Of a stretch of 64,000 nucleotides of DNA, positions 22,771 to 34,400 are shown one piece after another. A model generated the notes under the pieces. That model saw nothing but the letters and a program-made list of their open reading frames with translations, ran no database searches and was not told the origin of the DNA. How positions within the stretch are numbered: the stretch's first letter is position 1; every line of letters starts with the position of its first letter. The position numbers and the translations under genes were made by a program. Source of the stretch: Membranipora membranacea (lineage: Eukaryota; Bryozoa; Gymnolaemata; Cheilostomatida; Membraniporidae); contig OU612069.1 of the NCBI GenBank assembly GCA_914767715.1, positions 18,535,387 to 18,599,386 of the forward strand, written 5' to 3'.

Positions 22771-23894
22771 TGGGGACAAATGTCCATAGGAAGAAAGACA
22801 TTTTTTATAGAGATGTGAGATTGTGATGTTATGTCAGCAGCTTGCACCATTGAGTTTCAGCCCTAAAGAACAAGGTCTGTTTGGTACAACTTGGAATTGA
22901 AATTGGAAGGCACAACAAATTTGTGGCAAATCCAATAGACAAACCCTGTATTATTCGACATCTGGATAGACCTATGTGACTCGGTGAAGCATATCTCCAA
23001 TTCAGATCAGCTAGTGATATGCTTTGCTTATCTCATGCATATTTCTTATCATATGAAGCATTATGAGTGAGTCGGTCTACTTTCAACAATTGTAAGCTGA
23101 ATAAATTAACATTACCAATATTATATTAATTTTTATGACTAAGCATATTATTGACAGGAAGTCAAGAGGTCTTTGGTGTATGGATTTGTCTTCCCGTAGT
23201 AATATAGTAGTATCTCTCTGACTAATATTGGGACAAGTTAGGAATAAAACTTGATTTGTAAAAGTAGGAGGGTGAAAGCATAGAAAGAGTCAATGCTACA
23301 CTGGCTATACAACGTTCAAGGTTTTTATCTTCAAAGTAGTTCTCTGAGATGGATGAGTGTGATTACCACAGCTGATGGCCAATGTTATCATACATCATGC
23401 CATTCTAAGATTCAAATTTGTTTTTCCTGATCATTCGGATTAACGTGGTAGCAGCAAAGTTGTGTGTTAGAAGACAAAGTTTCATGTCACACTATGTGGC
23501 AGAAGTTATAGGGTGGTGATCACAAATTCATTGATGAGCATACAAGTGTGGAGCTGAGTGTCCTAACTCAACTATGCATAAGGATTCAGATCCCTTTGCG
23601 CACATTACAACTAACAGCCCATGGAAGGTCAAGATGGTTAATAGTTAGTTTGGATGTTAATATCGTAAATATAGCCCCTCCCTTATGGAGAAGGCCTAGA
23701 ATTCATTTTCCATCGTTTTGTTGTTTGAACTTTGCAGCTACAATACAAAGATGGCAAATTTAAGTTAGAATTGTCGAAAATTGGGATTGGGTCATTATTA
23801 CAAAAGGCCAGCTTGGTTTCCTGATATTTCTGGTATTTTATTTAATTACATATGTTATGTAAAACCAATTGAAAACATTCATATTTAAGCATGC

Positions 23895-24707
23895 TCAGGC
23901 AGCACCAGGTACAGGGAAATAATACAATACAATGTGGTACAGTACACTCCCTGGAGGTCCTGGGGCACCACGCCTTACAACTTCCTTCCTGATAACCCTG
24001 AAAGAAAAACAAAACAATGTTAATAATTTAATTTTTTATTAAAATCAAAATTTGCGGAACAATTTATTTATTTATTTATTATAAATTGTAGTTTAAATTT
24101 TTGGAAACTTTTAGATAATTATCTTCTTCTTCAAATGTTGAACCAATCATTTTAATGGTATAAATGAAAACATCTCCATACAAAGCGTCTTGTTCGGTGC
24201 CTGCCAAATTGCTATGTTTGTCTGTTTTGAAAGAAAGACAGTAAACGTTACAGGTGTGATAAAGTTTGTGTGCAGCCTTGTGATCTATGAGGTCCGAATT
24301 TAATCCCTGGCGCTGCCTTTTTTTATTTTATAGTGGCACGTTGTTCAACTAGGCCAGGTGCTTTTGGAAGAGGACTAAAAATACAGGTGTGTCATTGCAT
24401 GTTTACACACCTCACCTAGTAAATTTCATTGCAAAGATCCACATCTGCATCATTTTATAAAGAGTAGCAAGGGTATAGGGAATGAATTGAGTACTGTTGG
24501 CCCCCAGCACATGTACACAAAGAGAATAACTCTCTCCACGTTGCAGACTTACTACTTTAAACTGATATTACTTAGCCTTTTGCTGAGAAAGAATAACATC
24601 AATTCATAACAGTTCACTCACCTCTTTGGATGATCTATGCTCTCACTATAGCATTTTCCAACAAGGGCTAAAGCTACAAGAACTGGTAGGATGGCAAAAA
24701 TGTTCAT
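23895..24707 (-). CDS. secreted dibasic-processed peptide precursor, gene 4
   Basis: Two minus-strand exons, 24622-24707 and 23895-23997, joined in phase 2, give 62 residues. Exon 1 is the same 86 bases long as in the other copies and encodes MNIFAILPVLVALALVGKC plus a spacer ending HPK. The split Arg completes a Lys-Arg site. Exon 2 gives VIRKEVVRR, a dibasic site, then a 24-residue peptide starting GAPGPPGSVL, with an aromatic core and the end PGAA. The dibasic site, the GAPG start of the predicted mature peptide and the GA or GQA end are kept from the gene at 17624, while the middle differs. That pattern suggests diversification of the mature part. TATAAAA lies at 24774-24780 and AATAAA at 23837-23842 (both minus strand). 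Function unknown. Confidence 0.76.
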
Positions 24708-24773
24708 GGTACTTATTATGTTGTCGCTCCTTCAACTATCAAATCAATATTGGAGATTATCATAATTCACAGG

Positions 24774-24780
24774 TTTTATA
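24774..24780 (-). promoter_or_regulatory. TATA box of peptide gene 4
   Basis: TATAAAA on the minus strand, 67 bases before the ATG at 24707, the same spacing as in gene 2. Confidence 0.65.
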
Positions 24781-24789
24781 CAGCAACCT

Positions 24790-27700
24790 CACTTCAGGCT
24801 TATTATAATATATGTAAGAAGAATGCTGATTGGCAAATCAGTAGCTTGCTAACTGAATATTATTTCGGAACAAATATATCAACAGTAGTGCCGATACTCT
24901 CTCCAGCACAACCTCCTCTATCGCTGATGGGCATCTCATTCAGCTACCTTTTTGTGGGTGATAGCTGCTTCGCACCATGGGAGGGTACCAACTCTCCATT
25001 GGTTTAATGCAACAATGGACACGCTGTCACTCTCATGCTTATACACTAAGCCAAACTAGCGCATAGAGGCTTGCATGTTATTGACTGACCGGTGCAAAGT
25101 CATAATTGTCAAGGCACTGCACTTGTGCCATAGTTCAGCACCTAAACTCACAACATTGAGCATCATACATCTCATTAACAAGTCAGATCGTTGACTTGTG
25201 TGTGCTACAGCCAGGTCTCGTATCCTGTTCTACCTGTCCTTTATGCGATGGTTAAGATGTTCACCCATTTTTACGATGTTTTAAATCCTAGACTCCCTAA
25301 ACATACAACAGAGATAATCCCCACTGGCAAACTGTTTTGTGACATAGGCTCACAGATATATGTCTGTTTTTGTATTCTATTAAGACATAATTCAGCACAT
25401 GATATATGGCTTGTGAACGGTGATGATGAGAGCCCTGAAAATTTCAATAACATAGTAAGCTGTTCCAGTGCAATTCGAGAGACGAGTTACACATCTTTCT
25501 AACATTGAAAAGTTGTCTGTGAACTATAAGAACACAACTTTTTTCTGAAGTGCCAACATGCGATTGAATTTGAAAAAATGTGCACATGATAGTAAGTTGT
25601 CTACAGGTATGCCAGCCAGTGACTCCTAAATACCTAATTAGATTCATGCTTGTGCAATTTTGACATGGCATGTAAAGTGGTGGGGTGCTCGATTTCCACC
25701 ATTGGTTCCTAGCTCCAAACAAATCTAGCTACAACATGATAAATGCTCAAATTGAAGCTAACAAACGTCATAGAAACTTTTGAAACAACTATAGGGTAAC
25801 AAATTTTAAAATCAAAGTGTCAATAGGCAAACAAAAGATGTGAAAGCACTTGCAAGCAAAATGAATTTTCGCTGTGATTACACCCTCAACTCTTAACATA
25901 TGAGCCGCAGCAGCACTGGCAAAACACTGATGAGATGATAGTCCACATAGGTGAGGTGACAAGGAGACATGAAAGTCCACCTGTACAGAAGAAATACCCG
26001 TGGAGGAGGCATTTATGCAAGATTTAAATTTTTGTTGCTGGTAAAGGTTATCCTTGTAAGGGAGGGTAGCATGCACGAGTGAGTACGGAATAAAAGTCCA
26101 CATACCTTGGAGTTGAAAGATTTGTTTTAAGCTAAAAGTTATTAGAGAGATCCTTCCAATGATGAAATGACTTGCCGCTAATAATGGTAAATGATGGTAT
26201 ATTTATCAAAAGCCATATAGACGATATAGATGTATTAAAGTACCGGATCAACCTTATAGTGATATGCTTCTGGGCTATGAAGAGATGATGGCGTCATGAC
26301 CAGTAAACACTGTAATGCTGTTACCATGGTGATGGATAACAGCAAGGATTTACAGAGGGGAACCTGTGAGGACCACCACTACTGTGCCTGTGAATCTGGC
26401 TACATTTACAACTAAGACATTATTCATAATGCAATACAATGCAATAATTTTTGTGCAAACATACCAATCGAATACAGACCAAAAATAGTTCTGTATTTAA
26501 CACAACTAATTTCTAAGGCTTATATGTAGGCTTAAAGCTATAGCAAGTATTAGTACATATTTTCCTGTACTGCTAGGACCCATTATGTCTGTTGATTTTT
26601 GCTCTGTTGCATCACACCACCCACACCACAGTTGGTTGAAGCAATGTATTGTGGACTATACATTTTTGCCCCCATCGTCTGGACTGCTGTTATGTCGTAA
26701 GCATTTCTCTTGTCCTTTTTGTTCTCTTTGCAGCAAGAGCAAAAATATGCATGACTGTTCATTGTCCTCTCAACTGGTCGACTTCCATGAGTCATCCCTG
26801 CCGGCAAAACTGTATCTAAACTATGTTGGAAAGATGTTTACCTTAGAGGCTGAACTATGTCTGCCTAATGTGGCAATCTGTCATGCTATATATGTTGGAA
26901 TGGCGCATTTTAGTAGATATTCCTACGTTATATAAACTGCCTCTGCTACACATCCCACTAGAGGCTTCCTATATATAGTAACCATGCGTTTTCTTGACAG
27001 CAAAAATTTACGCAATATTTCGTACCTCAGTATGTATTTATTTTAATTACGATTTATTAGATTTAATATCAATTAGTTTTGAGGGATGTGTTTTACTCAT
27101 AGCGATTCAGTCCAGAGTGGATGTTGACTAGTAGACCTTTGGACTTCCACTAGTGTAAGGCAAGTTAATGAGTCCAACGTGGTGTTACTCTGAGTCATTA
27201 CGTATAATACACTCTGGTTCAACTTTATTCGCAAGTGGTGTTTAATGCAGGTAATTGAAACCCTGGCTGTATATTAACCTATTTCAAAATACTGACATGT
27301 ATTGATGTTTCAAAGTTGTTGAATAATGGTTTATATAAATAATTATATTGCACTGTTGGGTTGGCACAATGCTTACCAAACATTAGCAGCTTACCAGGGG
27401 AGATAAATGCAAGTAATGTATACAAATAATTCAACAGCTACGCAGTCATAAACGCATCATTCCCATGCAGTTTGGAGACTATATTTGATTTTAAGAAAAT
27501 GGAATAAAACAGTACAAAATAGAATTGCACACAATTTGGAGCCACACAGAGTGTTAGCAAACAAATCGCAAAGCATTTTATCCCATATGATGTCAGAATT
27601 CTTGCAAATTACTCTCTAGTAAAGAAGCTGTAGTTACTGCGCAATTGCCATATTGGAAAAATTTGTGATGCTTTGTATGCATCGTTTATGCCTCTACAAG

Positions 27701-28150
27701 ATATTTAATGTTAAACGTGTACCATGCAACACAGAAACAATGCAATTGCGACATTGGAAACATGTTGCCGCATACAATGTGCCCGCTTGGATCAGATAGA
27801 CATTGAGCAGTGAAAAGCTGGCTTTTATCATATCCAGGGCCCAGTCAATCACTTCGTTGACCACAGACCACTCCCTATTCAACACATCACACCTTGCTGC
27901 CTTAAGCGCCTGGTGCTGTTGCCGCCCTGTTGTCACCCTGTTGTCGCCCTGTTGTTGCCCTGTTGTTGCTGGTCTTGTTGGCCTGTTTGATAATTATTAC
28001 ATAACAACCTGGTCTCAAATGCCTTGATTGAATGTAGCTGGAATAAATTTCGACTGGAATAAGTCTAGCCAATGGGTTGACTGCGATGTGATTATCACAG
28101 AAAGCATGCTATTGAGTGATAATGAAAGTGGATCTAAAATAATGTACACG
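24790..28150. other. intergenic region, no supported gene
   Basis: Several frames of 80-116 codons overlap on both strands (25191-25722, 25789-26103, 26585-26935), but none has a recognisable domain or splice support. At 27915-27970 there is a short tandem repeat with unit gccctgttgttg and variants. Confidence 0.45.
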
Positions 28151-28159
28151 ATCATTTTT

Positions 28160-28270
28160 TATCAGTAGAGACTTTCAGGAAACCACCATCTGACCTGGCA
28201 TTTGCTCTTATCCAATTCTCCAGCCAATCAGAGCCAAACAATTGCTTTATCACATCTATGAAAACGAGAA
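28160..28270. repeat. dispersed repeat, three copies in window
   Basis: A block with tttcag, acctggcattt, gctct and ccaatcagagcc recurs at 30545-30670 and 56465-56600, where it is preceded by tctcaatag.tactt. It has no coding capacity and is probably an old non-autonomous transposon fragment. Confidence 0.55.
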
Positions 28271-28408
28271 AGAAAAAAAACAAACAATATACTACCCTCA
28301 ATCATAATCAGGCACCTAAAAGTGAACTCATACAGTTCTTATATTAAGGATATCCCTGTTTGCACAGTATCCATACTCAGATGATGTTGATTTATCTAAA
28401 TTCTGCTC

Positions 28409-31400
28409 TCAAAAAACATCATCATAATCTGCCACACCAGCCCACATTGTTTCATATGTATGATGTGACTCTGCCTGTGTTTCTGTAGCTGTGATGTTCT
28501 CAGGAGGCTGCAATGATGTATCTGCTGATGTATTCAGAGAAGTGTAGGTGTCTTCGCCCTGGTCCTCTCTTGTAGCTTGCATCGGAGGTTGTAGTGATGT
28601 GTAAGTTGGAGTTGTATCTCTTGACATATCTAGTGAAGTGTAATTGTCACTGTTCGCAGTCGAGTCATGTGACTTTCCACTCTGTTTAGATTGTGGCCTT
28701 TGTCTGGATAATAAGATAAGCATTGTCTGACTGTATCCTATTTTGATCAACTTTAGGTGGTCAAGGGTTTTAATTTGGATTGAAAAGCGTCAGATATTTA
28801 GTATATTTGAATGATATAGTTTTTCGCAAGGATGTGTAAAAATGGCTCCCCCCCTAACTTACTCAAGGTCCATTCTCCGATATTCAATCAATTGTATCAT
28901 TTACGTAATGTTTTTATAACAACCCAAAATGGGCTGTAAGTATCCAAGTAAGTTACTTTAAATCGGGATATAGCTAGTTATATATAGCAGTCAGCCGTCC
29001 TCATAATATATTTTTGTCTGGCACTGAGTGCAAAACATTTCGAATGAGATGACTTTGGTTGCCAATAAAAGTAACTGATTCAATACAGAGAATGTTAAAG
29101 ATTCAAAACCAGCTGATGTTACAAGAATGCGTAGCACAGATCATAATATGAATCGGTAATCTTAGTCTCCTTGCTCACTCTTGACCATCTATGTTTAAAT
29201 GATATGTCATTTCTTCAAATTTGCCAACTAAATTGAACAAATCACAGAATTGAACTCAGATTCAAGGGTGATAATTTATTTTATTTCATCTCATCTTGCC
29301 CAGCAACCAATGAAAGTTCGTTGTCAGTTTCCAGTTACAGATATTTTGCACATCATGTGTATAACATTGATACTTCGACACCTACCTTTTTTTCTTGAGG
29401 AAGAACAGAATAAGGCTTATGCAGATTACAATTATAAGTATCCCAGACACCGAACCTCCGACAATCACAGGCACTTTAATAGTTGCTGGCAAGAATCAAA
29501 AGAATATGCAATTCAATGAGTTGTAAGGCAAACAAATTTTCAACTACTTTTTTTAGAACATAATTTCCTTACTTTTAAAAAAACATAATGGCACCATCGG
29601 ATGGTAGAGCTGTTGTAAAATGTGTATGGTTGAAAGATTACGGTGCCAGAAATTAATTAATGACAACCTATAAATATTTCTGCCCTCATGTGTTCTTATA
29701 ACAGTTGGCAAATATGATTGAAATGCTGATAATGCCTCTTTACTCTACTCTTCCCCATCCTTCTTGCAATGTACTTCAATTACACCTACACATGGTAAAA
29801 ACTAACTACCCACAGCTAGCCTTTCATACAGCTACTTTCTAAAATTATTTCATACTACCATTGAAACCTCACTTTTTGTTCTAGGTGTGTTTGCTTTTGT
29901 ACCTGAATCGCTCAAGGCAACAGATGATGTAATTGTACGACTTGATGTCCCAGTAACGGTGGTGGTTGTCGAGTCACTTGTAGTTGTAGTTGGAGTTGGA
30001 GTTGTTGTTGTTGTTGTTACATTAACGTAATATCTTTCAACTACAACTAAAAGACTTTGCGATATTACAACTCTTATATTACTGCAATTACCATAACTGT
30101 ATTCTTGTGATCGATATGCCATACCTCTGGCCACCTCTTGAGTGTTTGGAAAGACTGTTTGAAAAACACACCAAAAGTTTTTGGGAAAACGCACCTTGCA
30201 TCAAAAACTAAATGTGTACTGCCATGGCTGACAAACTAACAATCATTTGAACGAATTTGATGATTATTTTTTATGACCTTGTTTGGAAGTGACAATTCAA
30301 CTAAAAGCTCAAATCTTTGCGGCCCATGTGTAATTGTAGTCAGAAATTGTCTACCTTCATGCACTTTATGTATTTGTAAATTCATGAACACATAGTTATA
30401 TTCACGTTACATTTAAGCTGCGATTGACTTTGGGAGGTTGTCCAGATCATGCAGTCAGGATAGAAAATCTGTTAACTGCATGTTCACTATAAAACTGTAA
30501 TAAAACTCATTCAAATAAACTACAATGTATCCGTACTTGTTTCACTTTCACTACATCTCAATAGGTACTTTCAGTGACCTGGCATTGACTCTCCTTAACA
30601 CAAAATAGCCAATCAGATCATAGCCAACACATTGGCTATCCAATGAGCCTTGATCATATACTTGGCTTTTCATAATATTCAGCAAATCAAGTATTATCAC
30701 ATTATGGTCTAAACACACTGAGAGAGGTTGCAATCTCAGCGGGTCCTCAATGAGTTTTTATACACACACTAATCCTCTAAGGATCAGCTGAGGGTTATAT
30801 TTTAGTACTGTGGCGTCATGCAGAATGCTCTGCACTCTGATCAAACCTCTTGGGATCAGCTGAGGCTGCTGTCAGCATACATGTTAACTATTTTGGTGTC
30901 GTGCAAAACTCTGAGGTTACAGCCGCTAAGTGTTTTGACCATTACAATATATTTGCGCTTGGTGCATGACAATTGTCAATTCGAATAATTACAAAACTGA
31001 TGTTTCATACCATATCTGAAACTCCCATCGAGACGCTCGAATATCAGTATATGACTGTCATTGATCCACATGGCGTCAGATATTGACTGAAATGTACAGG
31101 TGCTGTTAGTATCATCTATGTAGCTCGTGTTCCTAACACAATCGGTCACTTGAAGAATTGGGGCTGAAATATCCAACAGCGCAAATTGAAATTTGAAAAA
31201 AACTCATTGGTCTAGCTATTTGATAACAAAGCAAAATGATTCCCATCGGTCTCCTTGAAAAAAAACCGTAGCAGGGCTTTTTGGCAAGCCGCAGTCAAGG
31301 TATTCGGTTTGCATAATATCAGAGCAAGTACAAGTGGGGATAACCTTTCTCACTTTGAACACATGGCTTAACAGCCTCCCAGCAGAGGAATTACATATTT

Positions 31401-34400
31401 GAAATATGCTAGTTTTCGCGCACAACAAGTTTATATGAAGGAAAGAAAGAAAGCCCTCTCAAAAGCTCTTCAATTTGATAACTCCTTGCTAGTATAGACT
31501 TTCTATATAGACACTTCACTTTAACATGTAAATTGATACATACTACTTGTTTTTGTCCCGTCATCCTGGGTATACAAGAAGAATATCAAGTCGAGCTCTG
31601 TGTCAGCAATAAGTAGCGTGTTTCCATCAGGGGAGAACTGTAATCTAGCATTAGTTTGACCCAGCGCTGGATAGGATTGGTCATTGTACCGTGCTGTGCT
31701 GTCGATAACTGGCTACCCGAAGCGCTGTAATAAAGAATATTCGTGGTCATTGACTGATGGCATAGAAAAAGAATCGTTGGAACTTCCCTAATTACAAGAT
31801 AACTATGTTGATTTCGAATTTGGAACCTGTTCGCTACCTTAAATTTCTGTTTTCAGGAATTTTTCTAGGGGGGGGGAGGGGGCGAAATCATCCTGCAGAT
31901 AAGGAAACCCTTAGAATTTCTTGGCAAAGGGTTGCTTGATCATCTGCATGTGCGATTTCTATTCAAACTGGTAGAACTGAATTGATCAGTGCCATCTGCA
32001 TTGGATTGATTGATTCGAAAATGGTGTATATAGATAGATATCCTGAGATACACACAGAAAAATGATAGCGTTAGTTTGACGAACTGAAAGTATCATTTTA
32101 ATATTATCGTCATTTTGGCTTCAAACATAGTTCAAACATATTTCATTATGACGCCAAACTAACGATATGAATGTATCATTGAATTTTGATTTTCATGCAG
32201 CCTTTCATAAGTCAGACATCGTTATGTTAACGATTTGTTAAGATTATTGTTTTCTTAGCGTTAAATATTCGTTGATTAAGTTCCTTTCATAGAAATATGT
32301 TTACAATGTAGAAGGGGTATAGGCTGAGATGGCTATAAACTCATGAATGAAACTGGGACCATCTAATTATACCAAACTCAATCAATTAAATGGCTGTTTG
32401 AACTTAGAGTAATCTACTGGTGAAACTAGCAACATGTACATAGATTGCTATTCCATTCACAGCTATATTCATCTTCTTTATACTGTAGGCAACAGTTCAG
32501 ACATGGAAGGAAGAGGCAGTTCATTGGTTTAGATAATGAAAGTTTTATGTATAGTCTCATAGAATAGAAATGATCCTCAGGGCGAAGAGATCCTGAAAGT
32601 CTCAGTTGGTCACTTCATTGCGTATCCAGCTGAAGTCTTCACAAAATTGTAGTTTGACCAAGGAGTTAACTCCTTGTTTTGACTATACATGCAGGTAGTG
32701 GGTAGGTCAAATTCGCTTACACAATGCTTATACAGTTCATAATCAAATATTCGGTTTCGTAGGCGTGGTAGTAGCTATTAGAGTCTGTGCTGTAGAGGCG
32801 CCATCGGGACTCAACCTGGCCTAGCTCGCTGTTAATGTTTGCCAAATGTTGTTGTGCATAGTCTGGGCAGATACATGTGACTAAATTATCTGCAATCAAA
32901 GAGTTAGTCCTATGAATTGTTATCCTTTTGCCTCGACATAACCATTTTTTTCTCCCCGGTCGAGATCCAGTTATGCCAGCATACTGTTTTGTTGATATTT
33001 TCGGGCTGTGGGCAACGATAGGTTCGAAAATTACCTGTAAATAGAGCAAATAATTCTGATTTTCTTCCTCTTGAACATTACAAGCCTATATATACATATC
33101 CTACTAGTATCACAATGCAATTTGGGAAAGTCTAAAATCTCGATGTATTACACCAATGACAGAGTTACCTTTTGTATGGACCAGAATTTTTGTGGGCATA
33201 GTGAAGAGGGGCCAAGAAGGCTTTAAGGTAAAAAGTAATTTAGTTAAATAGTTTAATTGCAGGAGTCCAGGCAATAGCGGCACAAAATTAAATCTGTTGC
33301 AGGGTCAATTAGATGAGGGCAAATTTAGATGAGTCAGAGTGCATGAAACCATTAGCCAGATTTTAGTTTAAAAAATGGAGGAGGAATGACTGGTGGTGTT
33401 GAGTCAGCTTACCTTTCCAGGTGCATCTTCCAGGTGTCTGTCACACGTCCATCCCTATAACTACACTAACCATTTCCATTTCTTTCTCTGCACAGGGGCG
33501 TCTGAAAAAAATTTAAATAAGTCGCAGTCAATCTTAAACCATCTTCATTTCAAAATTTATGAGGTGTGGGCCTACATTTGTGTTGGAATTACCTCCCGTG
33601 AAAAAGTTAAGACAAGAAAACTTTGTGATTAGAAAACTTTTAGGCCTATAATCATTCATCTACACTCAAAACATTCAAAGAAATACTCTTACAAGACATC
33701 GCATAAAATATTTTCAAAATTGAGACAAGGGTAAGTGGCTGTCCAAGGTTTATCCACACTTTATCCGCAGGACTCCAGAAAAATAGCGGACGAGTCTCTA
33801 ATTGAGATTACCCTCAGGATAACATACTCTAGACCCAAAATTAAATTGAAACAAGACAACTTTGAGTTTAGAGAATTTTTAGGCCTATGATAATTCATCT
33901 ACACACAAAACAGGACATATATGTAGCTTGGGCAGGCTGTGAGGGGTGGGTAGTGGGGAAAGGGGAACCCCGCTCCCCAACCAACCAACCCCGAAAGCCT
34001 GCCCAGGCTAACATATATGCATGAATAAGATTAAATTTGATGTGAGATCCCCTATAGCATTATGCATATCGAGATGACTGACTTTCAAAGCTTATCAGTT
34101 GATGAATTGAAACCATGGCAAGTGGCTGTCCAGGGTTTATCCACACTTTATCCGCAGGAGTCCAGACAAAATGGCAAATGAGTCTATAATCAAAACCACC
34201 CTCAGGATTATATACTCTAGACACAAATGAAAATCAGTGGCAGGGAGGATTGGAGGGGCCAGAGGAAAATTTTGTTGCGAATTCATCCTCGTCAGGCCAT
34301 GGCGAGGCATACACGAGAGACTTTTCAAAGTGAGTCAACGGTGTACAAAATCATCAGGCAGTTTAACCTCACAAATTAGATGGGGGATGACTGGTGTTGT

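Noticed and set aside
26585-26935. 116-codon frame, His and Cys rich at its start
   Set aside because: No recognisable zinc-finger spacing, overlapped by a frame on the other strand, and no splice evidence.
31216-31428. Minus-strand frame with VIPTCTCSDIM and more cysteines in receptor intron 7
   Set aside because: It loosely recalls the LVTCICPDYA stretch of exon 6, but no good acceptor-donor pair fits phase 1, and the flanking exons already join cleanly.
32717-32815. Longer form of receptor exon 6 continuing past the GTTGAG donor
   Set aside because: Using the later donor gives phase 2, which puts the next exon into a frame with stops. Only the earlier donor keeps the protein open.
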